From assembly GCA_964016875.1 (NCBI GenBank), contig OZ024724.1, positions 51,896,438 through 51,960,437 of the forward strand: a stretch of DNA of 64,000 nucleotides, given 5' to 3'. The position numbers and the translations under genes are program-made. Positions 12,522-24,330 of this stretch are shown here, in pieces; positions within the stretch are counted from its first letter, which is position 1, and each line of letters opens with the position of its first letter. The notes beneath the pieces were generated by a model. That model saw nothing but the letters and a program-made list of their open reading frames with translations. It was not told the DNA's origin and searched no databases. This DNA is from Fallopia convolvulus. Lineage: Eukaryota; Streptophyta; Magnoliopsida; Caryophyllales; Polygonaceae.

Positions 12522-14631
12522 CTAATATAGCCAGAATCCCGTCACAAGTTCATCTTCGTCAGCTATAGCATTGTATATAGCTATCACAAGCCTGCATAGC
12601 AAAGTGCATAATTTATTGTTGCTATTACTCATACCATTTACTTGTTCAAGGGTAAAATTTTAAATTTCATAAGGTCAAACATCCGGAATGCTACAGTGTC
12701 AGCAAACGATGTTTTAAAATAATAGTCTCCACTCTCCAATTCAATGTGATGCAAACTAAGAGCTACTAAGATCCTGATGATAACTAACATTTTCGATTTG
12801 TGACATTGTGCAGCATAAAACATATCAAAACATTCTTATCAAAGTAACTTAGCTGAATAGATATAATTTTGTATGAAAAAGTATATGTTCTTGAAATAAC
12901 TTTTCCTAGCAAGTAGCAACGGATTGAGAACTATGTCACAAATATACAGGTATTCTTGATTGTTAAATTTGGTTCAGAGAACAATGGAAATTTTAGATTT
13001 GCAGGAAACATCAAGATAGGGGGAACTTCTTCTCATGGGAAAGATAGAAACTTACCTGACAATGACCAAGAAGAAGAAGCACAAGTACATAGCCAATTTT
13101 ATTATACGGAGCTTCTTCTCAGCACTGAGCGTTCTGAAAATCTCAGTAACATCAACAAGGTGCTCCCGTCTAAGAAACCTTTACAGAGGAAGGTGGTAGC
13201 ATATCGTCACATGGAAAAATGTTGACAACTGAAGCACAGCAAGATTCACAACAGCCAGCATTCCAATGGCAACGAATATGTAAGCAAACAAGTAGCTAAT
13301 TTTCGAAGTTTTAAATTCAAGTGCGGGTATTAAGGCTTTATTTCATTTATTAATGTTGCTAATACACTTTCTTTTTAACACTAATTTAACACACCACTTG
13401 GATTTGTTACACACAAATAATTGACAAATCCCTAAATCGTTTAGTGCTATTACATACTGAGTTATTTAACTATACTTCTAGATCAGAGTATTAGATGGTA
13501 CAGAAATTAGAACTTGACACTAATCCCTAAATCTATACCAATGATTGATATCTGGGGCACAAGAACTTGACACTAAGCTGACAAACGCTTTATTATCACC
13601 TTAAAAAAGAATGCAGCCTCGAATAAAAATCATATGTATTTTAGTAATCAAAATTCCTCCACAAGTACGTGGAAAAGAAGCTGGCAATGATAGTCCGTTA
13701 TCCAAGATTCAGCTGGATGAAATCAAGGGCATATCAGGGTAACATAACAGCTACATTGGTGTCTTTTTCTTCTCATAAGCAGTGCAAAAAAAAGAAGCTG
13801 ATATAACAAGGTCCAGTCTGGTACCTAAATACCATTGAAAGGGATAAACAGGCACCTAAATACCCTAAAATGTTTGGCCACAATTGGAAAAAATTTAATT
13901 AGGGATTTGGCTTTGGACTTCCTATCACATCCCCAGCAACCTCAACAACCATAAACTAACCCCACCATCCTTACTCTCTTCCTTCCCCCTGCTTCTTCAA
14001 TGAAAGGCCAAGAGGACGAGCATGCAATTTGAAAAATGGGGAATTGTCCATTCCTGATATCATACAAATGAGGCCTTGAAGGAGCATCAAGGATCTAACT
14101 AATACTCTCTTTACCTTTTTCCCAGAAACCAAATGACAAATAGAATAGTCAAGGTAAGTACAATACAGGCTATGATACAAGTATATAAAGCTTGGATTTA
14201 GACCTTAATCAGTGAAATAGCCAGGAAATTGGAGGATCCTACTTACAATCGAACATGGTAGCAAGCAAGTGGCATTGTCACCAAGAACATAAACCAATGG
14301 CCGGTGAGCAGGAAAAGAGCACAAAAAGCTCCTTGTAAAACGAACTCTACCCAGACTATGGAGTTGATATTGGACGACGACTCGTATGGGTTCATGTAAT
14401 CCGCCTCTAAATCCGACAAACATATTATCTGAAAACAAAAAAACCAACAATTTCCGCACGAATTAGAGCCCTAAGAATAGAATAACTAATTTTAAGTATG
14501 GGAACAAATTAGGGTTTAGGGCTACAGCTCTACGAGAGGGATTAGCGATTGCTTACCTGGTAAATAAGGAGAGCGAGAAGGGTAATATTGGAGACAAGCG
14601 CGATCAGCCAAAGAATTAAGTCCCACGCCAT
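12522..14631 (-). CDS. Cornichon family ER cargo receptor
   Basis: Four exons on the minus strand give 149 residues: 14631-14557, 14428-14247, 13178-13056, 12591-12522; all junctions are GT-AG and in phase. Exon 1 reads MAWDLILWLIALVSNITLL, the classic cornichon start. Exon 2 has CLSDLEADYMNPYESS, then the second and third hydrophobic helices with LTGHWFMFLV. Exon 3 has HLVDVTEIFRTLSAEKKLR and a final helix (LAMYLCFFFLVIV). Exon 4 supplies a short acidic tail (ADEDELVTGFWLY). Cornichon proteins sit in ER/early Golgi membranes and load cargo, in plants including transporters, into COPII vesicles. The length agrees with plant members (about 135-150). The introns (128, 1068 and 464 bp) are AT-rich. 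No lesions were seen. Confidence 0.95.
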
Positions 14632-15079
14632 TGAAGGTCAATTTCAGCTCCTAAATCAGGCTGGCGATTGAATAATTGCGGCGGCTTATCCGACGCCTTC
14701 GTGCGCAGTGGGTGTCGTCGAGAGTAGAACAGACGTTCGATGAAAATGGCGGAAAAAGGAGGAAAAAAGGAAACGTCATTTCTTCTTCTTTTCCCTCTTT
14801 TCATTGTTGTTCGTCTACCTTAGCACAAATGTAAAGCAAAATCTATGTTAGTTCAAAAAATATACCATGTGTTAATTAGTGAATTTATTTTGTATTAATT
14901 AAAAAAAGTGGTCATTAAAAATAGTAATTTAGGCCCTATTTTTGATCCATGATCCCAATTCCCAACAAATACATTAAGAAGTTTTCACAACTAAAATACT
15001 TATCTGAATGCCATGATCCCAAAAATTGAAAAACGTATTCAATTAAAAAAAAGTACGTTGAACTTTTTTCACAATTCAT
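14632..15079. other. Cornichon promoter region and AT-rich spacer
   Basis: Non-coding. The first 180 bases should hold the 5' UTR and core promoter of the cornichon gene. Beyond that the DNA is AT-rich, without recognised elements. Confidence 0.45.
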
Positions 15080-15250
15080 AACCTATTATTTGTTTTATTT
15101 TTTAAAAAAGAATTTAATTAATAAAAACGCATGAGTTTTTCACACTTCTTAACCTATTATTTATTTTATTTTTCAAAACAGAATTTAATTAATAAAAAAC
15201 ATGAATTTTTCACACTTCTTAACCTATTATTTTTTATATTATTTACATAG
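15080..15250. repeat. 70-bp AT-rich tandem repeat, about 2.3 copies
   Basis: The word 'aacctattatt' recurs at 15080, 15151 and 15221, a period of 70-71 bases. Each unit also has 'gaatttaattaataaaaa' followed by 'atga(g/a)tttttcacacttctt'. The copies differ by only a few bases. Confidence 0.85.
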
Positions 15251-15279
15251 CCAAATGAAAAATGATTACTTTATATTTC

Positions 15280-15520
15280 TCCACTTATCTCCCCCAATTC
15301 TCCCACTCCATGTGAAAATTTTAATTATTTTTATAAAATTATCCACTCATCTCCCCACTTTCCCACTCTTTGTGAAAATTTTAATTATTTTTATAAATTG
15401 CATCCAAATTATCCACTTATCACCCCACTTTCCCACTCCATGTGAAAATTTTAATTACTTTTATAAATTGTATCCAAATTATCCATTTATTTTCCCACTT
15501 TCCTACTCCATGTGAAATCC
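15280..15520. repeat. 60-70-bp tandem repeat, about 4 copies
   Basis: The word 'tccca/tactc' recurs at 15301, 15361, 15431 and 15501 (periods 60, 70, 70). Each unit reads 'catgtgaaaattttaatta' and then 'ttttataaat' with 'atccacttat' between units. It directly follows a different 70-bp repeat with no shared core. The 104-residue open frame across it is an effect of the repeat, not a gene. Confidence 0.85.
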
Positions 15521-15985
15521 TCACACCTCTACACATCCATCAAAATATATAAAAGCAAGAACAAGCGATAAAAACACTTCCTCTCTTACTCCTAACTGGA
15601 AAATAATGTTAGAGTGGACTAATAGATTTGATCATCGTGTATTCGTGCATCTTCCAAGAGTCTTCTTCAAGTTCAAATGCAAGCTGTAGATCACATTGAC
15701 CTTTAAATGAAAATTTTGGAAGCATACTATTTATTGTGGATTTTACTTATAATTCTACTTTATGTTTCATGATTTTTCTTTTGAAAAAAATTGTATTTTA
15801 AATACGTTGGGTTGTATTCAATGTTTATCTTAAAGCAAATTAAACTATAAAATTAAAATTATTCTATTAATATTTTATAAAATAATCAAATATTTTTTTA
15901 TAATCACCCGTACATTGTACTGGAACGACACTAGTTATTAGTTTACCCACAAACGTTTCTAATTTCTTAGTCTTTCTCAAATCAT
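15521..15985. other. AT-rich spacer
   Basis: No gene or repeat is recognised between the tandem repeats and the PIF/Harbinger-like element. Confidence 0.5.
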
Positions 15986-15988
15986 TTA

Positions 15989-17351
15989 GGGTGCGTTTGA
16001 CATTACTTATTATCAGCATAAAAATGCTTATATGTAGAAATAAGAACATAAGTATTGCCAAACGCACATTTTTAACCGATTTTAAACAACGTGTAAGCAC
16101 ATGGTTATAAGCAAAAAAAAATAATCAACACCCCATGCTTATCGATTTAAGCATGCTTATCCCCCAAAAGTGTAAGCACGTGGGCCCCACACTCAAAATT
16201 TTCTACTACCCCCAAATCCACTCAATTTCCATCCTGTTCGTCTCTCTCCCTCACCCTTTTTTTCTCTCTCTCCCCCTTGAGAAACTCCATTGACGCCCTA
16301 GGAAGGAACCAAAGAGAATCAGGACGGAAAGACGAACTCAGGAGAGAATTCTCCATTGCCGACAAATATCTACTCTGCTTCCGATCGGCTTCAACCGCTG
16401 GTGCCCAGCTTCTCTGCCTCGTCAATCTTCACCACCGACATATATCTTCTCCGCCTCCTCAAAGTCAAATTCGTCTCCAAAATTGAACGATTCCGGATGG
16501 AACGACGAGCTCGGGAGAAACTAATGGCGGGTTGGCCGATGTCAGTGCCGGCGTCCCAAGCGAGGCATGGCTTCTCTCCCTCGTCAGTCTCAAATTCGCA
16601 TCTGCAACTCCTTCAATTCCGACCACCCACCTCCAATCACCGCCCAATTGACCGGTTTGAACTCATCGTGGAGAAGGACGACAGACTCGGGAGGACGACG
16701 GACCCTGGAGAACCAGAGAGAGAATCTGGACGGAACGACGGACCCGGGAGAAAAACTCTTCACCGCCGAAATAAATCTTCTCTGCCTCCTCAGTTAAATT
16801 CGTCTCCAAAATTGATCAGTTTGTGTTCTTCAACGCCGGCGGATTCGGGAAGAGTTTTTCTCATCGTCGGATCTGGACGGGTTGGCGGATTCGTGAGAAA
16901 GAATTTCCTCACCGCCGGTGCGGATCCTCTGTGCCTCGACAAGCCCAACCCCCCATCTCTGCCTCCTCATTCAACTGATAAACAACCTAAGAAGGAACCA
17001 GAGAGAGAATCAAGACAGACGGGTGACTCGAGAGAAAGATTTTCTTCACCACCGACATATATCTTCTCTGCTTTGTTCGTCAAAGTCTACACATTTGTCC
17101 CAATTTGTTTTTTTAGTAATTTGAATTTTATTAAAAAATTGTTTTTGTAAGGGTAATTTTGACCTTTCCTTAATTACCTTTTAAAAATCAGCAAACCCTC
17201 CAACCGAACACCACTTACTTACAACAAAAATAAGTTTTTACTTATCAGCATTAGAAATTTTTTTTACTTATCAGCACAATCCACTTAAAGTAACTTATCA
17301 GCACAAAAAACTTATAAGTAACTTATCGGCAAAGTTTACCCGAACGCACCC
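15989..17351. mobile_element. PIF/Harbinger-like non-autonomous DNA element
   Basis: The left end reads GGGTGCGTTTG and the right end is CGAACGCACCC, an inverted repeat with one mismatch in 11. Both ends are flanked directly by TTA (15986-15988 and 17352-17354), the three-base duplication typical of PIF/Harbinger. Subterminal 'acttatcagca' words repeat several times at the right end (17240-17335) and once in altered form at the left. The interior is GC-richer than its surroundings, lacks a transposase, and holds several diverged copies of a unit around 'gagagaatc-n-gga-cgga', then 'ggagaaa' and 'ttcaccgccgacatata'. The long open frames here (up to 264 residues) look like a by-product of that composition. 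Length 1363 bp, longer than most MITEs. Superfamily inferred from TIR and TSD only. Confidence 0.75.
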
Positions 17352-17354
17352 TTA

Positions 17355-17763
17355 AATTACAAGTTATTACAAATTAAGATAACATAACAAAGAGATTCAG
17401 ACATCGTTGTTGCCCTCGAGAAATTTGTTTTTCTTCTCACAATTTTTATTGCTATTTTTTTCTGAGAAAAAATAAAAAATAACATAACTTTACTAATTTA
17501 TTCCAATAATATATCCTCTTGTTATAATTCAGCCAGTAATACCCTTACAATATAAATTTATACAAATTTATCCTACAATCTAAATAAATTATATTATACA
17601 TTTAGGGATTTAAACTTTTTTTACGACAGATTTATGTGTTTTTTTAGTAATTTAGTTTTTAAAACCGGAAAGCATAACCGTTATAATTATGACTAGGTAT
17701 AACAATATGGCTAAATATTAAATTGAATTAAGAAAGGATGTTAGAAGTGATAGGATATAATCT
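17355..17763. other. AT-rich spacer
   Basis: No feature is recognised. The DNA is AT-rich with poly-T runs. Confidence 0.45.
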
Positions 17764-18195
17764 TTTAATTATTATCTTATGCTTTTATTTATTATGGAGT
17801 ATTATATATCTCTTCAATTGGCTATGTAGAGTCCTTATTCATGAATAAAGGGACACTTTTTCTTCTCTTCCAAAAACTTTAGCTTTAGTTCTTTGGTGGC
17901 AAAGTTTCTCATAACACTACTGAACATTGAAAACTCGGCATAATACCAAATGAAAAATATAATTCTTCCAAATCAAACATGTAGGCATATATTTCTACCA
18001 AAAAAAACATGTAGGCATATAAAGAAGATCCAAACTACAAAAAAAACACAGAAAAACAGAAGTAGCTAGTCAATCTAATAATGCTGAAAACCATGGCCAA
18101 TAACGCTTGAGAACCGAGAGCACAAGAGAACCACCAACTCAAATATCTTAAAATACAAAGCACCCACCATGTTGTGGATCATTTCTTACCCAAAG
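17764..18195. repeat. Duplicated segment, partner at 46367-46855
   Basis: From 'taattattatcttatgctttt' (split: 'taattattatc', 'ttatgctttt') to 'gtggatcatttcttaccca' this matches 46367-46855 at an estimated 85-90 percent, with small indels. This copy has an extra 30-bp internal duplication around 'catgtaggcatata' (17980-18020). It lies immediately 3' of the DnaJ10-like pseudogene on the minus strand, so it may be that gene's old 3' UTR copied elsewhere, or an unclassified repeat. Confidence 0.75.
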
Positions 18196-18259
18196 CGCCC
18201 ACAAGTTAGAGAACTGTGAAAGATTAGATTGGCAATTACAACGCAGCATACCTCCACAA

Positions 18260-19625
18260 GAACCCCGAGCTTTGTTCTTTGTGTTTGGCATTGTGCTCGT
18301 CTTTGTCAAGTCCTTTTCTCATTCTTAGGCAGATACACACTCCTCATCCTCCTCTTCACCTGCTCCAAAAGCATGTTTAGGAGAACATAATTGAAAAAGC
18401 ATACCTATTCACCATTACTTTTCTTTTACAAGGAAAAAAGAAATGCTTGACTAAGCAATAGAGTTTTATAGTTGATTGTTCTGGGTAATTCCTCTTCACT
18501 GCTAATTGAATTGTTGTTGTCGTCGTCCTCATCCTTAATCTTTCTATAGTGTTCTTCTTTGATGAGTCAGCGTCTCGACACAACTTTTCCCTCTGGTGTT
18601 GTTAGTGACATTAATTGAAGAACAAATAAATTCTCTAATTGTCTTGCATTTTGGAGTACAAAGAAATATATGCGTGCAAAATTAATTCATTTCATAACTC
18701 TCACCTTGAAGATATTGCCAAGAAGTTTCCGAGCTAAAGCGCACGATCTAAGTCTAAGATCATCTTTCCTTATATTCTTCTCTTGTAGTACCTACAAGAA
18801 GTACAAATTCAAAATGATTTTGTTTTCATTTTGACATAGTTCACTCAAAATAGCACACCTAAGTACATTGTTTTTTTTCCTGAGGTATTGAGCTGATTGC
18901 CTTGTGGTATATATAGCCGATGGTCTATAGTATTTCAACTCCAAAACATTTAGTTTTACATCATCACAAACTATAAAACTAATTGAGTTTTAAACATTAT
19001 TAATCTAGCATTGGAAATTGAAGTCTTAGTAACCTACATCGGAAAGGTGTTTAGCTTTAGATTCTTCAACGCCCTTGTCACCGTGAACATATTAATTGAG
19101 AAAGGCCTTCAAGAATCTAGGTAGCCTATCTGAACACCCTGCATTATAAAGTTGTTATAATTGTGATTTATGAAGAATGGTGCCAAAGATTTACTAGTTC
19201 ATCAAGCAAGCGAATATCTTGATATCAATATCTAATGGACCCTAAATAAGACAAAAAAAAGAGAGCTAAATTAGGCAAAACACTTGCTTGCAGCCTTTCA
19301 CAAAATTTTCCAAAATTGTCAGTTTTAGAGACTAATTCACAAAAATACATTGAAGCCACAGCTAGATAGATACCCTACGTGATCTTCGCAAAGTTCACTT
19401 CCGAATGAATTGTAGAGCAAAAACTGTTGTTGGGTCAACTAAGCATATATTCCCTTGAAAGCAACAAGATTTGTCAGGAATTTCTAACAAATTACAAGAT
19501 TTTTTAAACATCATAACCCTTGGACATATGAAGGAGTTCTACCTAGATATACCGTGTTTCCCATTTCGATCATACGCATCACGCTGCAATAGATCACTTA
19601 AAACCTGATAAGCTTTACCTAATAC
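18260..19625 (-). pseudogene. DnaJ10-like chaperone pseudogene
   Basis: Minus-strand exon relics in the right order resemble the plant DNAJ10 family, J-domain co-chaperones of Hsp70. Exon 19625-19543 gives VLGKAYQVLSDLLQRDAYDR, the J-domain end. About 19440-19350 gives VDPTTVFAL and, after a frame change, GSELCEDHVGYL. About 19120-19036 gives VHGDKGVEESKAKHLSD. Exon 18791-18705 is intact (29 codons) with LQEKNIRKDDLRLRSCALAR. An acidic stretch near 18510-18570 could be the C-terminal tail. The J-domain N-terminus with the HPD motif is not found upstream, the middle of the protein is missing, and frames are broken, so it cannot act as a DnaJ. The right boundary is where recognisable homology stops. 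Confidence 0.8.
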
Positions 19626-20393
19626 CTGATACAAATCCAAAATAAACCTTCAAATTTACAAAAGATGGAGATTATGTTCGACTTTCTCCATCACAAATTG
19701 TTTAGTTTTAGGTTGGTTAGGGATATTGAATTTTTGTAAAACAGATTCTTGATGACAAATTGTCAATGAAATTTTGTTGTTTCTTGGAAAATGGCCTAAA
19801 GGTGATCGATGTAACATTGTGTAATTTCACCATTAAAGTTAAGTTTAAACTCGTCCAAATATTCAACATGGTTATTTTATTTTTCATTCAATATGGTGTG
19901 ATTGCACTTATTCCTTATATGTTCCGTTATATCACACTTCTTATAATTTCCACATTCATTATACTAAGCAGTGATATATAGTGGTATTGTGAATAGACAC
20001 TTGCATATGATATGGATGAATGACATGTATACCCTCAACTTAAGTACGATTATATTATATAGGAATATGTATGTGCTCCAGAGTACAAACGAGACCCTTT
20101 TCCCCGAGACTAATCAAAATTATGGAAAATAACAAGATTGAGTACGTTTAAATTAGAATAATTGTACAATAATGTATCCCAAAAAAATCAACTCTTATCA
20201 CTATCAAACAAATTACTAAAAAACACAAAAGATTGAGAATTATAACTACTAAAATGGAATATAAGCAAATAAGCTATAAACATAAATGCTAATATAATGA
20301 GTATTTAAAGTTGAGCATAGTCATAGATGCTGTGTAATTTGAAACTTAGAGAGTCTAAGATGAAGATAGGTTCTTTTAAACTTCTTTTGGGAG
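19626..20393. other. AT-rich spacer
   Basis: I searched both strands for the missing DnaJ N-terminus and found none. No other gene is seen. Confidence 0.5.
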
Positions 20394-21524
20394 TTAAGAT
20401 AGGAGTTGTATCATGATTAGTGTAAGACCGAGCTTTGGGATGATCAAGAACAAGCTTTTGTTGTAAACATGGTTACAAAATATATCTATATCGCAGATAT
20501 CGCCCCTCTGAGTCCACTGGTTGCTAGGGCCATAAGGAGACAGCTTCTCAATCTCGAGATCGTTCATAATAATATCCAACTTCAAATCTTGTCATTGGCC
20601 GTTCACCTTAGGCATAAAGCTTCTTCCATGAAGTAGACACCCCATGCTCTTCCATCACCCACAGATCCATGGACGAATACCTATTCACCCATGTTGCAAG
20701 CATGCCAACATATTCGAAACGGTGTAATGTATATTCAAAACCACCACTAGAGAGGACATATAGGGGAATGTCCATCCTTCTAACCTCTTCGCTCTCACAA
20801 TCAAACATCAGCACAGGATAATTAGAAGGCGAATTCAGTTGGAGCCAATGAATTGTTCCATTTACAAAACAACTATTACGATCTCCAACGAAGAATAGCC
20901 AACATGATTCTAGGGGTTCCAATTCAGCAGCAGTGGGCAACCTCCTTTGGAAGCCTTGTCGAGTTGAGTATACCTCAAGCTGTTTTCCCCGAGTCATCAC
21001 GACTACCTTAAAATCCTCCTTACTAGTTACTAGTGTCATAACCGAAGCCTATAGCTCGTAAATATTGATAGCTGCGACCCAACTTGATGCAAGGGAGAGA
21101 TACATACAAACTTGTGAATTGAGGGGTTCCAAATTAAAGAACGATCGACAATTGATCATCTGAGCGAAACGAGTAGGAAAAGTATACCACATCGTGGATG
21201 ACATCAAAATGTGAACTTCGTACATCTTCGAGTGTCTTCCTCAACCCAAAATGGAAAATACAATAGTTGTTTGTCGTCGTCATCAAGACGACGAAGAGCA
21301 TAGCGTTTGTCAGAGGGAGGATGGTTGGAGAAGCGTTTGCTGAAAGCCACATTGAGGTAGGGTTTCAAGTCACGTGGCATGGCAGAGAAATTGAAGGGAA
21401 AGTGAGGGCTGATGAAGAAAGCCGATGAGATGATTGAGTTCGACCACTTGCAAACACATCGGAGTCGGCAAAGGCTTTCCATCGGTAATCTCTTCAAGAT
21501 TTCCGCCCATAGATCTTCATCCAT
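20394..21524 (-). pseudogene. F-box protein pseudogene with F-box-associated domain
   Basis: The minus-strand ATG at 21524 opens MDEDLWAEILKRLPMESLCR and LRCVCKWSNSII, a good F-box (SKP1-binding, SCF ubiquitin ligase). The frame ends near 21204; a second frame carries FGLRKTLEDVRSS and a third LIWNPSIHKFVCIS (about 21090), the 'WNPS' signature of F-box-associated domains. The rest is open again at 21039-20608 (SKEDFKVVVMTR, then FVNGTIHWL and SWKKLY). At least two frameshifts and a stop separate these pieces. The 20585-20394 frame may be its frayed tail. A fragment of a close relative lies at 24331-24600, so this was a small local family. Confidence 0.8.
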
Positions 21525-22059
21525 CACACGAAAATAATATGCCCAATGCCTGTACGGAGGAATATCTAGAAAAAAAAAAGCTAGCTAGGGTTGGAAAATA
21601 ATGGTTGTATACTTCGTAATAATTTATATTATATATAGAGAAATTTTAACCAAATTATATATTAAATTAGAACAATAAATTTGCTAGTAACATTACTAAG
21701 AAAAAAATGTATATTTTATCTATAAACTCACCATAAAATAATTTAGAATATATTTTCATATAAATCATTGAAAATTTATTTCTGTACTAAGAAAGTTAAT
21801 TGTATCATACAAACTCTCAAAATAAATATATCAGATTTTTATTTTAAATCTTATTGAATAAAGTAGAATCTTAAAAATTCTTTTTAATAAAATATCTTTT
21901 ATCCTATTAAAAGATCTTCATCCTTATATTAGAAATGATGTTAGTTTTAAAAGGAATGAATAAATGATGTTAATTTTAAAAGGAATGAATAAAAATAACT
22001 TATGACACAAAAAAATCTATAAAATTCACCTATTTTAACAAAGCCTTTATTAAGATTAA
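21525..22059. other. AT-rich spacer
   Basis: No gene is seen. A 24-base phrase around 'gatgttagttttaaaagg' and 'gatgttaattttaaaagg' is repeated near 21940-21990. Confidence 0.45.
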
Positions 22060-22450
22060 AATACTAAAGGCTTGTTGTGCGTCACTTGTTAGTGAAATGG
22101 TTGATTGAGTTTGATGACTCAATGACCATCGTTTTTGATCTTCAATTGTGTTTCTCTCTCCATATACCTTCTATTCATGTGGAAACTGATTCTCTATCAA
22201 TTGTTCAAACAATTAACAATTTCAACTCCAACCTCACATATGTTGGTTGTCTATTAAATATATTATATCTCTTTTATCTAATTTTATGTGTTCTATATTC
22301 TAGGTTATCTTATGTTATTAGAACGGATGACACTCTGGCTTATTATAAAATTTATTTAGTGTCTTTGTCTTGATGAGATCGTGTATATGGGTTTGATGTA
22401 CTATCATGTGTACTGCATTATTTGAACTTGATATTTAATAAAATACTTAT
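22060..22450 (+). pseudogene. RNase H-like (LINE tail) fragment
   Basis: The frame at 22077-22373 contains LQLCFSLHIPSIHVETDSLS and IVQTINNF. This matches the RVT_3 RNase H pattern in which an acidic residue follows a strand (VETDS) and a helix follows it. The upstream catalytic strand is absent. After the domain comes a typical LINE-type 3' end: 'tttgatgtac', then 'tttaataaaatacttattc' and an A-rich stop. It is probably a 5'-truncated non-LTR retroelement. Confidence 0.55.
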
Positions 22451-23400
22451 TCTTTGACTAAAAAAATCAATGAACTATATTATTTTAGATTAAAGATGAG
22501 TTATTAATGTGATCAAAATTGTATTTATTTGCGTTAAAATTTTTAATTTCGTTGGTGAAAATAAACTTTTAAGTTAAAGTTCTTGATTAATGAAATAATA
22601 TTATCTTTTTTAAAATATGATTTTATGTTCATTTACTAATTAAATCAACTATTGGTTATAACCAATTTTACAACAATTTGATCAAAAGTTTTAACTTTTT
22701 CAATAAAAAAGTAATTTAGAGTAGTTCATAAGAGTTTATTCAAATGAAAAATATTAACTCTAAAAAAACACTAACAATTAAATCTCACATACTAATGAAG
22801 TTACAAGCTAATATATTATATTTTTCTTTGTTTTAAATAAAAATAAAATTAAAAATTGATTAAAAATAATTGTAAAAGATATCATCGGGTAAAAGATGCA
22901 AAGTGGTTAAAATTTGATCATAAATAAGCATAAAAAATATCTAATAATAATAGTTTAGAAATGAAGAAATAAGATTATCATATAAAAGAATTTAATGTTT
23001 ATTATTTTAAAATGCATGGTAATGTGACATTGTCTATTATTCAACATGTATGCGAATTGAATGAGATGTTGACATGTGGTCAATTATTTGATTTATAAAG
23101 TCTTATCTATTCAAAGGTTTTTAGGCTTGGTTTAATCGTATTTAGGAAATAAGGTGAAAATAGTTTATACTTAAACTATTAATGTGTATACAAAGATATA
23201 ACCATAAAAGTTCTCTTCCAATGAAAAAATGTTTTACTTTACTATACATTGTCTCCTCATTTATTTTTCTTAAGTGCCAATTTGTAGTGTTTTAAAACCT
23301 ATTATTATCAAAATTTTGGTTATCACCTTAGTTAACTAATTAACGTAAACTTACCTATATCGAGAAGAATTTTGAGGAGGTTGAAGATAGCTCGCAAAAA
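22451..23400. other. AT-rich spacer
   Basis: Very AT-rich DNA, with no ORF or repeat recognised. Confidence 0.5.
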
Positions 23401-23770
23401 ATGGCCACTCAATTCGGAGGGAAACCTTCGGTTTATATGAGATATGTCTCCAATGACTTTAGTCTTTACATTATCTTTAATGGATTACCGGACCCTCTTT
23501 TAAAAAATCTTAGCTCAGCCACTGTTTTGATGTGCTTGCAAGGTTTTGTTCCTATCTTACTTATACTAGTATGTAGTCCTCAAGAATTGTTACTCCCGTT
23601 TGTAGATTGATTTTAGTTTTGGTTTTTTATATTTGATAATACTTCTTGTGAGTTTGGTCAATTGATTTCTACTTTCTTTCTTCTAACTGTTTGTTTATCT
23701 CAAGACTTGTTAAGTAGTTATTTTTTTACCATGTGCATATTCTTGTTCTTTGCAGTTTGATCGTGAAAAT
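23401..23770 (+). other. Possible upstream exon of orphan copy 1
   Basis: An ATG-led frame (MATQFGGKPSVYMRYVSND) reaches 'tgcttgcaag|gttttgtt' at 23542. The same 'tgcaaggttttgtt' lies upstream of orphan copy 3 (45310-45323), so the similarity of the two loci begins before the aligned coding exon. If the 23542 donor is joined to the acceptor before 23757, the frame meets a stop, so this is not a simple upstream exon. It may be a 5' UTR exon or leader. Confidence 0.35.
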
Positions 23771-24319
23771 ATGAACACTCATCTTCTTGCTGCATCAAGA
23801 ATTCTGCTTAGTGGTTGTGAAGCCTATGCATTTTGGATTAATAGTTCTTCAATTGCTCATTCAACATTATCTAAAGGAGGTGATTTAGTTCGATCTACAA
23901 ATCGTGCTCTTCGAGGCAAAATGGATAAGGTTGATCGTAAGAAGCTGATGGAATCTCGTGAACTTGGTGAAATTGTTGTTGAAGCAAGTCATGCACTAAA
24001 TATAGAGAGGGAGCAATGCCATCAAAATGGTTGTTTTGGTCAAGATATAGCTATTGATATTATCCAAAATGTCCACTCTAATAATATGCAAGTTTTTTTT
24101 ACCATCTCAAGTATCATGTTACTATGAAATTTAATGAAACGCTAATATCTTCTAAACTTTGTTTTGCAGGTTGCTGTGTCTATAACTAATGCATCTCTTG
24201 CCTTCGCCAAGCGGATCCGCCGCTCTATCAACAAGGGCAGTGCAGCTTTGGCTGTTGCCAAACATGCAAGGTCAGCTGTACGCCGAACTACCTGGGCTAA
24301 CAAAGATATGTTGGCATGA
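23771..24319 (+). CDS. Unrecognised short gene, orphan family copy 1
   Basis: Two exons, 23771-24091 and 24170-24319, predict 156 residues. The donor (CAA|gtttt) and acceptor (ttttgcag) are good and phase 0. I do not recognise the family. Shared features across three copies: SGC-x-AY-x-FW near residue 15, a D-x-LV-x-[SA]-x-[ND]-RAL helix, VDR-x-K-x-x-ES-x-[DE]-LG, then GQD-x-x-I-x-II; the second exon is strongly basic (AKRIRRSINKGSAAL). It looks all-helical, with no signal peptide and no membrane span. The open frame extends upstream of 23771 to the acceptor at 23756, so the start is uncertain. The partner F-box fragment begins just after the stop. Confidence 0.55.
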
Positions 24320-24330
24320 GTAAGTTTTTT

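Noticed and set aside
15201..15515. 104-residue frame
   Set aside because: Translation of an AT-rich tandem repeat; the 'protein' simply repeats.
16356..17150. 264-residue open frame inside the PIF-like element
   Set aside because: Overlapping long frames exist in several frames, the composition is repetitive Arg/Ser/Pro, and no domain is visible.
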